From: Hippopus hippopus
Lineage: Eukaryota > Mollusca > Bivalvia > Cardiida > Cardiidae
DNA: 64,000 nucleotides
NCBI GenBank assembly: GCA_946811185.2
Contig: OX328096.1
Span: 46,452,252 to 46,516,251 of the forward strand
Direction: 5' to 3'
In this document: one piece after another, positions 54,120 to 63,841 of the stretch
Position numbering within the stretch: the first letter of the stretch is position 1
Layout of the letters: every line of letters begins with the position of its first letter
The notes under the pieces: generated by a model
Seen by the model: only the letters and a program-made list of their open reading frames with translations
Told to the model about the DNA's origin: nothing
Databases searched by the model: none
Position numbers and translations under genes: made by a program

Positions 54120-54691
54120 ATTCGAATGGACTGTTTTCTTTTTAATTTTTTTTCCCCAACTCAAATACAAATAATGTATACTCATGGTCTAGTTAATTCT
54201 TATTCTTCAAATATAGAAAACTGTAACATTATCGCTATTCATGACAGCATCTGTATATGTTATTTTTTTTTTTGTGACTGAACACATACTTTTTTTTTTC
54301 TCTGAACGTTGGTCCTCATTTAATTACAGCATTCTGTACGTTACATTTCTTCCTTTTCTCTGAACACATTTTACCAAGCATACAGTCTGAAGGTAATGGT
54401 GTAACAATGTAAAGAAGTGGTAGATGATTCATCCTGGATAGATCAAAGAATACTAAGAAATTCCATTAACACCGATTCTTTTTTCCCCCATTTCTATATT
54501 GAATTTTTTTTCCATATGATCCATTCCCTTACAGAACTTGCATTTTGCAACTTTTGAAAACATTAAGAGAAAAAGAGCACTTTCTCACTTGTTCCCAGTT
54601 ATTTACCAATGTTATTGGTGACTAGCATTTTCCTTTCTCTGTCACTTGTTGACATTTTGGAGTGTTTGAAAATGTACTCATTTTTTCAGGC
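54120..54691. other. Likely 3' untranslated region of the large gene
   Basis: Sequence downstream of the stop with many T tracts. No convincing poly(A) signal was found before the AATAAA at 54718 inside a repeat. Confidence 0.4.
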
Positions 54692-54900
54692 ATTTTTAGC
54701 TTGGCTGTTTCTGAAGAAATAAAAAAGGTACTGTCATAGCCCTGGCATTGTCTGTTTCCCTGTCTGTGTCATTGATGTCATGCAAAAACTTTGACATTTT
54801 ACAATATCTCTGTCAGTACTTCAACTACGTCTACTTTTGACAATTATACCTTTTTTTCAACTGCGGCAGAGCATTGGCACCCCCATGCAGTGCTTGTTTT
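54692..54900. repeat. Family E repeat, copy 5 (internal deletion)
   Basis: Starts TTTTTAGCTTGGCTGTTTCT and ends GGCACCCCCATGCAGTGCTT. Lies downstream of the large gene's stop and carries an AATAAA (54718-54723) that could by chance serve as a poly(A) signal. Confidence 0.6.
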
Positions 54901-55198
54901 CTCCTCTCATCATAGGTCACTTATAAAATGAGGGTGTAAAAAAAGGAGAAATTAGTCTTGGTAATTTCTCCTCTTATACTATTTTAGTGTGTTCATGTAT
55001 CAAAGCTTATTCTGACCATCCCTCTTTTGCAAGAATGTGTATTAAGTTTGTCTGTTGCAAACTTGTTATAGAAGGTTATAGATTAACCTGTACAATATTT
55101 GGATAGATAGTGTTGTGATGAATGAATGATAACTGGTAATAATCTGAACAGTACACATCCTGACTATTGAGTACACATTACATTATGATGTACCTACT

Positions 55199-55351
55199 GT
55201 TTACCAGATGACAAAATTTCATATTTGTACTAATTGTAACCATTTGCAGACAAGAAATCTGAATGTGGCTGAAATGATGCCAGTTGTTCGTATAAAGATG
55301 AATGAAGTTGTGAAAAAAGGAGAAAATGCTGATATGTCTGGCAAAGTGTTA
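55199..55351 (-). mobile_element. Hairpin MITE, deleted copy (reverse)
   Basis: GTTTACCAGATGACAAAATT left; centre AAGGAGAAAATGCTGATATG joins directly to the right end GGCAAAGTGTTAA. Confidence 0.58.
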
Positions 55352-55510
55352 AAATATTTTAGAATAATTATGCTATGTTCTATAATCATATTTCGTAAAT
55401 ATATTTTGTGATACATATCTTTTCATCTCTTTTTTTTTTCCCCCACACATGGCATTCAGTATCTCTGAAGGAGCTGTTATTTATAACTCAAATTTTTTTG
55501 GAAGGGTAGA

Positions 55511-55665
55511 AGTTGATTGATTGATTGTATGGTGTTTAACGCCGTTTTCAACATTATTTCAGTTATATTGCGGCGGCCAGAGCACCTATCCATGCTTTCC
55601 TGGAGTCTCTTTTACCGGTATTCCGCACGATTTTCTTTCCAAGCCACTGGCTGCTTTCCCACATA
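55511..55665 (-). mobile_element. SINE tail fragment, minus orientation
   Basis: On the minus strand it reads ACTGAAATAATGTTGAAAAC, then GGCGTTAAACACC and a repeat of CAATCAAT, the same tail as the SINE at 3550. The sequence upstream (rest of the fragment) differs, so it is a related element or a truncated copy. It joins a hairpin-MITE fragment at about 55660. Confidence 0.65.
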
Positions 55666-55976
55666 ACTTTTTCCCCACAATGATTTCAAAAGCTTTTTTT
55701 CCACGTGTTTTTTTAAACTTAGAACTGTGTGGTAAAGGGTTAGATATTTATAACTAGGAAAATCTTATTATTAAAATTGTATTTGTTTTGTTCATTTATA
55801 TGGTGTCCTTGGCATTTTTCAAGCTTTCACCAGACGACAAAGTTTTAGACTTCTCCGGGTCAAAAACACTTGCAGAGAACATATCAGTTATGGCTCAAAT
55901 CAGTGAATTTGTCCGGAAGGAAAGAAAAAATTGTGGGAAGAAGAGATAATGCTGGTTAACTGCATTCTCCCTTTTT
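55660..55976 (-). mobile_element. Two hairpin MITE fragments (reverse)
   Basis: 55660-55742 is a right half (CCCACAATGATTTCAAAAGC to GTGTGGTAAAGGGTTA) fused to the SINE tail. 55822-55976 is a left half (CACCAGACGACAAAGTTTTA to core AATGCTGGTTAACTGCATTC) fused to the complete copy at 55975. Confidence 0.6.
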
Positions 55977-56202
55977 AACCCTTTACCAAACAATCCCTGG
56001 TTTTTACGACCCTGAGATAGAAGCCTTTTGAAAACATTGTGGGAAAAGGAGAAAATGCTGGTAACCAGCATTTTCTCCTTTTCCCACAATGTTTTCTACC
56101 CTGCTTGAAACAAATTTCAATTTTTGAGTTACGTTTATTTTGTCGTCTGCAAGTGCTTTCAATTTGGACCAGTCTAAAATTTGTCGTTTGGGAAAGGGTT
56201 AA
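55975..56202 (+). mobile_element. Hairpin MITE, complete reference copy (forward)
   Basis: This is the best complete copy, about 228 bp. It starts TTAACCCTTTACCAAACAAT and ends GTTTGGGAAAGGGTTAA, so the ends are inverted repeats. The middle holds a perfect palindrome: AACATTGTGGGAAAAGGAG then AAAATGCTGG and its complement. The right half carries GCAAGTGCTTTCAATTTGGA and AGTCTAAAATTTG, the asymmetric markers that set orientation. Confidence 0.85.
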
Positions 56203-56420
56203 ACAATATTTTCAAAAGCTCCTTTCTTTTGGGTGGCTAAAACATGAGATTGTTTGTTACAGAAATAATAGCATTTCATTAATAACCATAATGTATGTTC
56301 ACTTATTTTCTCTTGCTTTTCACAAAAACTAGGGTAGGGCAATACAGTACCTTATCCAAGGACACCTCCAACCTTCCAGCAAGGATCAAACCTAAAACTA
56401 CAGGATTACTAAAATAGTTA

Positions 56421-57402
56421 CCGTATAAGCACTTTTTTCTGCGGGTTCCAAATTCTGCGTTTTTTTTCCTAAAACAGGGGTCTTAAATTTCTGCTTACTT
56501 TTTTTCTGCGCTTGTTAGTTTTGTCATCAGATGGTTTTGATTCCTATGCTTTGTATTCATTTTTATCAAATTCTGGTTTGGTTCGCTGTAAATAACAACT
56601 GCATAATTTATACACTGTGGTTATCATCATTTGCCATTTGGGCCAACGAGGTCAACACAAAAAACGATCCGCTAGGAAAACAAACAGATGTATATTCGGT
56701 GTAATGTTTTGCAAAGAAAGACACTATAAATCTGTATATTTGTCAAAAGTTTTTGCTTAGAGAACAAAATTTGTCCAAAGTTTACAGGGACATACTTTGT
56801 CAGGTATTCATCTGTTTGTCTTCATGATGAAACGGTTTACATGTTGACCTAGTTGACCCCATTGATCACGAATACAGCAAATAAACACAGAATAGAACTA
56901 CTCAGTACTGCTTTTAATCATGCATGCATATTCATATCTAAAGAATTATATTTTCAGGTATGTCGTGGAGTAAAAAAAATATTGTGACTTTGTTTGTCAT
57001 TGAGTGTCTTTAAGAGAGTAAAATAATGTCAAAAGGGAAATCATTCTTATATGAGCAAAGAGTTTTCTTTCCACGATGTTTAAGTGATAGCCCTTAAATC
57101 TGTATAACTTTACGCCAGTAGAATTACACGCGTTCTTCCCAGGGCCGAAAAAAGTATACAGGTAGGTGTGAAAGAAAAACACCTTAGAAATCTACCTGTC
57201 AAACAAAAACAATTAGTCACACCTGTGCTAATTTAGCTTGAAAGTTTGATTACTGGTAATACAATGTCACTTCATAGTGTAGGTACATGTATTTCTACAT
57301 GTATATTTAGGTTAAATGTTCGCATATTTTAATTCTGCGGTGCCGTCCCTGACCGCAGAAATAGCAGAAATAAAGTCCCCACAGAAAAAAGTGCTTATAC
57401 GG
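56421..57402. mobile_element. TA-flanked DNA transposon with CCGTATAAGCAC ends (982 bp)
   Basis: Terminal inverted repeats CCGTATAAGCACTTTTTTCT (left) and the same read inverted at the right, 24 bp with one mismatch, flanked by TA. Inner CTGCG motifs repeat near both ends. It is non-coding. The Tc1/mariner-pogo superfamily is likely from TA targeting. Lies between the two genes. Confidence 0.78.
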
Positions 57403-57410
57403 TATTATAT

Positions 57411-57593
57411 TTACCCTTTATCAAATGATTCCACGTTTTAACATGCCTGAGGAATCAAGCGTTTAAAAACATTGTGGGAAAGAGAGAAAATGCTGGTAAA
57501 CAGAGTTTTATCCTTTTGCAATAACGTTTTTTCTATCCATTTAAAGATGAATTCTTTGAGACAAATTTCACTTGTCAGCAAAAGCTTTGTATC
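57411..57593 (+). mobile_element. Hairpin MITE, partial (forward)
   Basis: TTTACCCTTTATCAAATGAT left, directly after the TA-flanked 982-bp element; core AAAATGCTGGTAAACAGAGT; right end lost. Confidence 0.6.
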
Positions 57594-57689
57594 AGGACAA
57601 TCCATTTAGGGCATGTTTTTTAATTCTATTTCCAAAGGATCATTTTATCCAGTTTGTAGAGAATTACACATGGGTTTATAAAAGATTTT

Positions 57690-57957
57690 TATTTTAAAGA
57701 TTTTCAATGTTTTTCAGTTTTAATGCTATGGCAACCAGTTTTTAGGGAAATCAATGTCTCTGAAAAAATCTGAAGATGTCCTGCACAGAAAAAACCTGAA
57801 GAGGGCCATGGCAGGACCATTTTTTTGAAGTTTTATCAAATCTGGATGCACAGTTTCGGAGATGTTTGAAATAAAATTTAACTCACATGGAGGGACAGAT
57901 GCACACACAATAGCCAATGAAATAAGCTTACTGGCCTTCAGCCAGTGTAGCTAAAAG
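57690..57957. mobile_element. Helitron-like 3' end (ACTGGCC...GGCCAGT-type hairpin + CTAA)
   Basis: It ends with the hairpin ACTGGCCTTCAGCCAGT followed by GTAGCTAA, the arrangement of Helitron 3' ends (hairpin then CTRR). The preceding ~200 bp resemble the core of the element at 61400-61999 (ATCAAATCTGGATGCACAG, TTCGGAGATG). The left edge is unclear. Confidence 0.5.
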
Positions 57958-58477
57958 CTAGGATGGAAGCTTTAGAGAGACTGATTCAAGTGTAGGAAAC
58001 TCATCAAATTGCAACAGAATATAGAAGTTGTACGCTTTATTGTATATACAATCATCTAACAAACACATGATGATGTAAAATTTATATACAATGATAAGAG
58101 GTGACCATGACTTTAACACCATAATTATTTCAGCAATTTATACATTTTTATTTCTTCTTGAGAAGTTGAGATGCTGAGCCTAATCTTATGTCTATTTAAG
58201 GATGGTGTGAATCAAGATAAGACTACACAGTTTGTGCCGTTTGATAACTTCACTGTCTGATATTCTTAAGATGTTTCAGATGACATCAATGAAAAATACA
58301 TATTTTATATATTAAGCTTACTATAGAGGAAAAAGCCACACCATCAAGTTCTGTCTGTCAGAAAACAGCTGATATTCAAATAAGTTTTGAACAGAGATGA
58401 GCTGAATATGGAAAAGGAAATAATACAGAACTTTTTCAATCATTACCTAATGATTTTGTGATTGCACAACACCACAA

Positions 58478-58640
58478 ACATGCAGAGTTAGAAACCATTG
58501 TGGAAAAATGAAAAAAATGCTGGTAATTTTCCATTCCAACAATGTTTTCTACTCTCTAAGGCAAAGCCCATCATGTAAGCTACTTCTAATTTGTCATCTG
58601 CAAATATGGACTTGGAATTCTGTCATTTGATGAAGAGTTA
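58478..58640 (+). mobile_element. Hairpin MITE, degraded (forward)
   Basis: ACCATTGTGGAAAAATGAAA, AAATGCTGG, right TTTGATGAAGAGTTAA. Confidence 0.58.
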
Positions 58641-58870
58641 ATCCTTTCACCTCCATGGCAATCACAAGTCATGTTTGAGGATAGCATAATTATTTTCTTT
58701 TTTTCCCACAATGTTTTCTACCCTATCAGTCATCATCTGCTCAATTGTCCCAATTACATATTTGTAATATGCATTATGCTTTCAATTTGAATTAGTCTAA
58801 AATTTGTCATTCGATGAAGAGTTAATCCTTTCACCTCCATGGCAAACACAAGTCATGTTTGAGGATAGCA
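58632..58870. repeat. Local direct duplication around a MITE half
   Basis: GAAGAGTTAATCCTTTCACC through GAGGATAGCAT (about 56 bp) occurs at 58632-58687 and again at 58814-58870, with one or two changes. The MITE right half between them (58690-58823) also matches 60490-60629, so an exchange between the two loci is likely. Confidence 0.68.
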
Positions 58871-58957
58871 TGGATAAAGATAGTGCTGCAAGCAGCCAAT
58901 CTTGGATCCACACTTTCCACTTCTTCTAAACTATGACAAAAATATAACTGTCATTAC

Positions 58958-59186
58958 TTTAAACCTTTACCAAACAATCTTGGGTTTTAACGACCATGAT
59001 AAAGAGAGCTTTTGAAAAAAATGTGGGAGACGAAGAAAATGCTGGTAACCAGCATTTTCTCCTTTTCCCACAATACTTTTACCCTTTCACAGCCAAAATA
59101 TATAATTCCAGCTACATTTAAATTATCGTCTACAAGTGCTTTCAATTTGGTCAAATCCAAAATGTTGTCGTTTGGTACAGAATTAA
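58958..59186 (+). mobile_element. Hairpin MITE (forward)
   Basis: TTTAAACCTTTACCAAACAA left; core GAAAATGCTGGTAACCAGCA; right GTCGTTTGGTACAGAATTAA. Confidence 0.78.
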
Positions 59187-59221
59187 GTTAAATACTACCC
59201 AACTGTGTAACTGTATTCTCT

Positions 59222-59448
59222 TTAACTCTACCAAAAGGCAAGATTTTAGACTTGTCCAAATTGAAAGCATTTGCAGACGACATTATAAATGTGACTTAAA
59301 AATAGAAATTTGTTTTGGGAAGGGTGGAAAACATTGTGGGAAAAGGAGAAAATGCTGGTTACCAGCATTTTCTCCTTTTCCCACAATGTTTTCAAAAGGC
59401 TTCTTTCTCAGAGTTGTAAAAACCTGGGATTGTTTGGTAAAGGGTTAA
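59222..59448 (-). mobile_element. Hairpin MITE, complete copy (reverse)
   Basis: Reverse orientation: TTAACTCTACCAAAAGGCAA at left, GATTGTTTGGTAAAGGGTTA at right. Arms 59327-59359 and 59361-59393 are a perfect 33-nt inverted repeat around a single T. It is one of the cleanest hairpins in the window. Confidence 0.85.
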
Positions 59449-59920
59449 GTTAAATACTAACTTGAAAGCTCAAAACAAGACAACTGAATTTTTAAGTAAC
59501 CAAAGAAAATAATAGTAAGATTGTTTCTCCAATATACCCTTTTCTGCAATATATATAAAAGACTTTTATGGTTACATTTTTGGGCACCTATAATTTGTGT
59601 GAACACAACTGCCCAATCACAATTTCTTATGACAGAATGAAAGTTTAAACTTGTTTAATTTTCAGCATGCTTTTCTCACCAGTTTGTGTTCAGTAAGAAA
59701 TTTTAAAAATTCCCTGTTATATGTTATCACTCACTTATAACTGGAATACTCTCAGTTGTACTAACCTACCTCCCTTAACTGAAATCTGTATTTAAATTCC
59801 AAGCTTAGCATTCTGACTGGCTTTGACAGAGTGTCTCCTTGTTTCAGATTGCCAGTCTAAGTATATGACAACTCAAACAAAACCAAGACTTGTGAAAATG
59901 GCCCTAGATGTCAAACTGTT

Positions 59921-60261
59921 TCAAAACTTTTTATGAGAGCCCCCTCCTCTATCTCCACCTCTATGACCACCTCCGCCATCTCTAAAGCCACCTCCACCCC
60001 TTCCTCCTCTGAACCCTCCTCCTCTTCCTCCATCTCTACTGCCTTCACCTCCTCTAAATCCTCCTCCTCTTCCTCCATCTCTACTGCCTTCACCTCCTCT
60101 AAATCCTCCTCCTCTTCCTCCATCTCTCCTGTCTCCACCTCTAAATCCTCCTCCAAACCCTCTTCCTCGATCTCTGCCTCCTCCACCTCGGCTAAATCCA
60201 CCTCCTCTTCCACCACCACCACGTCCACCTCCTCCTCTACCTCTTCCAGCTCCTCCACCCC
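59921..60261 (-). CDS. GAR1: GAR1 terminal exon: RGG/GAR domain
   Basis: After the acceptor TATTGCAG the frame reads GGGAGRGRGGGGRGGGG and continues for over 100 residues of GGRGGGF and GSRDGG repeats to SHKKF and TGA at 59921-59923. A 45-bp unit encoding GGRGGGFRGGEGSRD is present in tandem (about 60041-60178, two near-identical copies and a third diverged). RGG domains bind RNA and are arginine-methylated (family knowledge). Confidence 0.92.
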
Positions 60262-63200
60262 CTGCAATACAGAAGAGAGCTAACTATTTACGACAGTATG
60301 CATGCTGCTAAATCAAAGGCCTAAATCAGTAGAACTGGCAAACTTCTTTATCATATTTTATCATTACAAGATGGCATGCTGAAGCCAACTGATTGCTTAA
60401 CCCTTTACCACGCAATCCCATGTTTTAATAACCCTGGGCAAGGAGGCTTCTGTAATATTGTGGGAAAAGGAGAAAATGCTTGTAACCAGCATAATTATTT
60501 TCTTATTTTCCCACAATATTTTCTACCCTATCAGTCATCCTCTGCTCAATTGTCCCAATTACAAATTTGTAATATGCATATGCTTTCAATTTGAATTAGT
60601 CTAAAATTTGTTAATTGGGAAAGCGTTAAACAAGAAGGCCATGTACGTCTTCATTGAGCCACTCGCTTATACAATGAATAGGCTTTAATTGAGATGGAAA
60701 GTGGCATTTTCTCTTTCAAAGAAAATCCTTGGAATATTTCATAAGGAAAACGAGCAGAGGCGAAAGCAGATACATTTTTTTCACATACTGGTATGTCATG
60801 TTGCTATCAAGGACTTTGAAAGAGGTCAGTCCAAAACATTTAAACAAATATAAGGGAACCTTTAATAAATTACAAAGAAGGCTTCAACTGAGACTTCAAA
60901 TAAGCTGATTTTATTCTTTCAAGCATAAATGACAAAGTTACTGAGAGCAGCTCTGCAAACACAATTTTAGACTAGTTTGCACTGTAAGAATTTCAGACAA
61001 TGAACCAAAAGTAGCTACATGAAAATATTGATGCATAACATCAATGGCGCCGCAAATCAGTTGTTTCTGAAATAGGGCACATTACAGCGGGTTAATGTTT
61101 TACGCCAAGGGCATCACTTGAACAAACTTCGTAGAGGTCCACGTGATTCAACTTGATTCAAAATGGCGGCTTCGAAATTTGAGACGGATAATATTTGATC
61201 ACATGATTTATTTCTCGAAAGGTATTTTACAGTTTTTCCAAACAACAAAGTTGATACGATCTGGTTCTTATTGATCTGACAATGAAAGTACAGTATTTTA
61301 CGTTTTAAAAAACAAAAAATCAGTCCACATAGAAAAACAAAGTTGGTACTCGATCTGGTAATGAAAGTACCGTATTTTTACATGTATGTTAAAAAAAAAC
61401 TAGAAGCGCTTGAGCGCCTGTATCGCTCCACAGGCCTGATATTTCTATAATGGCGAAAGGAAGTTTTTAACAATTATCATTCAATCCTGCATTTTAGCTC
61501 ACTGAAGAAACAATTTGGTAGACAACCACCATAGGAACTTACCTGCAAAACAACAATGAAATCCAATGAATAGTTTTAGAGAAGAAATTTTTCAAAGATT
61601 TTACTTTATACCATAAAAGGAAAATGAGTCTCCCATAAAAGCCATGTTTTTTGACAGATCTTTTTTTTTTTAAGGAATTCTGTAAACCTGTATCTAAGGA
61701 ACATTCCTGCAAAATAATAATGCTATCCAAATAGCGGTTTGGGAGGGGAAGATTTTTAAAGGTTTTTTACTTTGGTTGCCATGGCAACCAGAATTCTTCA
61801 TGGAACACAATTATTTGAAGGAATTTGAAAGAGGACCACCAAAGGAACATTCCTGTGAAATTTGGTAAAAATCCAGTCAATAGTTTCTGAGGAGAAGTTT
61901 TTTAAAGAAAAAGTTTACGGACGCACGAACGGACGGACGGACGCACGATGGACACAACGCCATGACAATAGCTCGCTGGCCTTTGGCCAGTGGAGCTAAA
62001 AACACTGAACCAGTCCATATAGTAAACAATATGGCTACCTCCACAGGTACTTTTCAAAAGCAAATGAAAATATAGTGCCGCCGCTCATGCGGCGCCACAA
62101 TAATGGTCAGATTTAAAAGTGCAGAAAATATTGTCTTAAAGGGAGAATATGCTTGCTCTCTCTCTCTGTTTTCAAAAGCCTTTATCCTCAAGGTAATGAT
62201 ATCACAGAAGCTTTTGGTTGAGGATTTACAATTATCCAAACAACCCTAAATTTTTAAGACCCTGAGAGAGAGAATGCCTTTGAGAACATTGTGGGAAAAG
62301 AAGAAAATGCTGGTAACCAGCACTATCTTCTTTTTCTACAATGTTTCCTACCCTTTCAGAGACAAATCCCATCATTTGAGTCACACTGAAATGTCATCTG
62401 CAAATGCTTTCACTGTGGACACGTCTAAAATTTTGTTGTCTAGTATAGAGTTAGCACATTACTTCAGCAGTTTATTTCATACAGCAGCAGACCACTTTTA
62501 AAATATTGTGGAAAGAGAAAGAGTTGCTAGTAACAAGTAATTTCTTCTTATGCCACCATGTTTTCACATGTGTTTCTGCACTAAATTGACTTTTGCAAAT
62601 TTGTTTCAGGATGCAGTAATTTCGTTTTCATAAGCTAATAGTATGTAAAATATCACACAATACAAATATATGAGCTGTGCTCTGGGAAAAGATGGTTTAA
62701 TACATCTCAGTGATGCATTATACTAAGCAAGCCATCACATAATTATAGATCCATAAAATCCAATTTGTCGAACAACCAACAGAATCATCAGGATGAATGT
62801 TCCTTGGACATGCAGAAAATTTGCAAATAGCAGAGTGTGTCGACTCATGTTAGCCTGCATGGAATACACAGGCTGACATGGGTTGATATTTTATGCAGAT
62901 GCATTACACACCCCTTTCACAGAGCATGACTCGCTTTTTTTTTTTTACTTACTTTTAGTTACACCACCTGTTTTCGATGGGGGTAAAAACCTTTGAAGAG
63001 GGAGTAACTTGTATGGATCTATGAAAAACTGTAAATATATAATGACATAAATGTTATCAGTGTTATAGAAAAAACAGTTTAAAATACAATTTATATACAT
63101 CTTGCACACTTTGAGATCATGGTAGAAATTGTTTCAGTTTAGTTGTGATTATATAGTGCAGATCACATTTACAGCGTAATTTATCACCATCACAATGTTT

Positions 63201-63841
63201 TCAGAGATAACTACAGTTCAAGCCTGTTTGTCATTTCTTTACCAGGTTATACAGCATGATAATCTTCCACACAGGGATCCTGAAGGTATAGATCTACCTG
63301 CACATTATGATGAATTGTGAGTACACACATGCGACAACAAAAAAGACGCATTTTCATCAAACGATAATGAAAGAGATCAATGGGGAAAAGTATTATCCCC
63401 TGTTGCTAAACAAAATAAAATAGCAATTTCATGGCTATTTTTGTTACAATATGTGTATCATGCTTGGAAGCATACACTGTAGATCTAAGACATGATTGCA
63501 TGCTCTGTGCACAGTACTTTTGATTCTTATCTACACAATCTGCATAAGCATTACTTCTAGGTTAAGCACTACAGGTTAAAATATTCTTCATGAGTTGCAT
63601 TGGAAACATTTTTTCCACATGTTTTTGAAAGCTTTCTACTGCTAAGATACAATAAAGTTTTGTCTGTGTGATAATCTTAAAAAAACTTAGTTTCACTGTG
63701 CACTGAAGGCTGTTCCATTTGTCTTCAAAAGTGACTGCATAATGACATGCCAAAAATATTCACAAAGATACAAAAGTAAAATAAATCATACCTTCTGGCC
63801 CTTTTTGAAGGAAGAAGCCTTCATGTTTTCTGATAATTTCA
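59921..63841 (-). CDS. GAR1: GAR1, H/ACA ribonucleoprotein subunit 1, last three exons (5' part outside window)
   Basis: Three minus-strand exons (63792-63841, 62953-63028, 59921-60261) join in frame. They encode KLSENMKASSFKKGQK, FFIDPYKLLPLQRFLP and a glycine/arginine-rich C-terminus ending in HKKF. The first two match the conserved core of eukaryotic GAR1, which binds NOP10/dyskerin in H/ACA snoRNPs and telomerase and acts in nucleoli (family knowledge). The RGG tail is the usual GAR1 C-terminus. The N-terminal RGG region and start codon lie to the right of the window. The gene converges with the large + strand gene. Their stop codons are about 5.8 kb apart. Confidence 0.93.
60397..60629 (+). 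mobile_element. Hairpin MITE (forward) in the GAR1 intron
   Basis: TTAACCCTTTACCACGCAAT left; the centre carries an ATAATTATTTTC insert at the apex; right TTAATTGGGAAAGCGTTAA. Confidence 0.75.
60630..61399. other. GAR1 intron segment
   Basis: A short MITE left-half remnant near 60957-61025 (CACAATTTTAGACTAGTTTG). Two similar stretches near 61245 and 61330 (AACAAAGTTG and ATGAAAGTAC) suggest a small local duplication. Otherwise nothing. Confidence 0.5.
61400..61999. mobile_element. Pearl/Helitron-like element with ACGG run and CTAA end
   Basis: The left end has the palindrome GCGCTTGAGCGC. About three diverged ~170-bp repeats follow, each with AGGAACWTWCCTGYRAAA. Then comes a GGACGCACGAACGGACGGAC run, and the right end has hairpin CTGGCCTTTGGCCAG with GGAGCTAA at 61992-61999. 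It lies in the GAR1 intron. Confidence 0.6.
62114..62453 (+). mobile_element. Hairpin MITE pair (degraded reverse, then forward)
   Basis: 62114-62229 is a reverse-type remnant (CAGAAAATATTGTCTTAAAG to TTTGGTTGAGGATTTA). About 62225-62453 is a forward copy with core GAAAATGCTGGTAACCAGCA and right end TGTCTAGTATAGAGTTA. Confidence 0.66.
62499..62567. repeat. Hairpin MITE core remnant
   Basis: AAAATATTGTGGAAAGAGAA, GTTGCTAGTAACAAG and ATGCCACCATGTTTTCAC. Confidence 0.48.
62672..62932. mobile_element. D-family TIR element near GAR1 exon
   Basis: Complete copy: GAGCTGTGCTCTGGGAAAAG at left, CTTTCACAGAGCATGACTC at right, about 30-bp imperfect TIRs. It stops about 21 bp from the GAR1 exon at 62953. 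Confidence 0.75.
62953..63028 (-). CDS. GAR1: GAR1 exon: FIDPYKLLPLQRFLP core
   Basis: 76 bp. The acceptor reads TTTACAG on the minus strand and the donor AAAA|GTAAGT. It encodes FFIDPYKLLPLQRFLP, then PSKTGGVTK, and ends with one base of an arginine codon (A|GG) completed by the RGG exon. A D-family repeat ends about 21 bp past the donor. Confidence 0.93.
63246..63316 (+). CDS. Possible orphan exon on + strand within a GAR1 intron
   Basis: A 71-bp segment between a strong acceptor (TTCTTTACCAG) and donor (AATT|GTGAGT) reads IQHDNLPHRDPEGIDLPAHY and DEL without a stop, phase 0 to phase 2. The amino acid composition looks coding. I recognise no family. Its phase does not fit as an alternative end of the large gene. 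It could be part of a + strand gene continuing to the right, or a chance match. Confidence 0.35.
63792..63841 (-). CDS. GAR1: GAR1 exon: KLSENMKASSF core
   Basis: 50 bp. The minus-strand acceptor TTTTCTCAG precedes it and the donor AAG|GTATGA follows. It has two bases of a split valine codon and then 16 codons reading KLSENMKASSFKKGQK, one of the most conserved parts of the GAR1 core. Confidence 0.93.

Larger units (their letters stand above)
50277..52481. other. Introns flanking exon 49
   Basis: Contains the 115-bp MITE (51072-51186), a weak hairpin-MITE core (51311-51360), a TG run near 51907 and exon 49. The rest shows nothing recognisable. Confidence 0.55.

Noticed and set aside
54718..54723. 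AATAAA as poly(A) signal of the large gene
   Set aside because: It lies in a family E repeat about 600 bp past the stop, with no supporting downstream element; left as a possibility only.
55975..59448. Repeated palindromes as a CRISPR array
   Set aside because: Spacing is irregular (hundreds to thousands of bp), orientation varies, and the units are MITEs with inverted ends in animal DNA.
59911..60267. Glu/Val-rich minus-strand frame starting with ATG
   Set aside because: Wrong frame of the same exon. The RGG frame has matching splice phase with the GAR1 core exon and ends in a proper stop.
59933..60283. Open frame on + strand rich in Ser/Thr
   Set aside because: It is the antisense shadow of the GAR1 RGG exon; low-complexity GGN codons give long stop-free frames in other readings.
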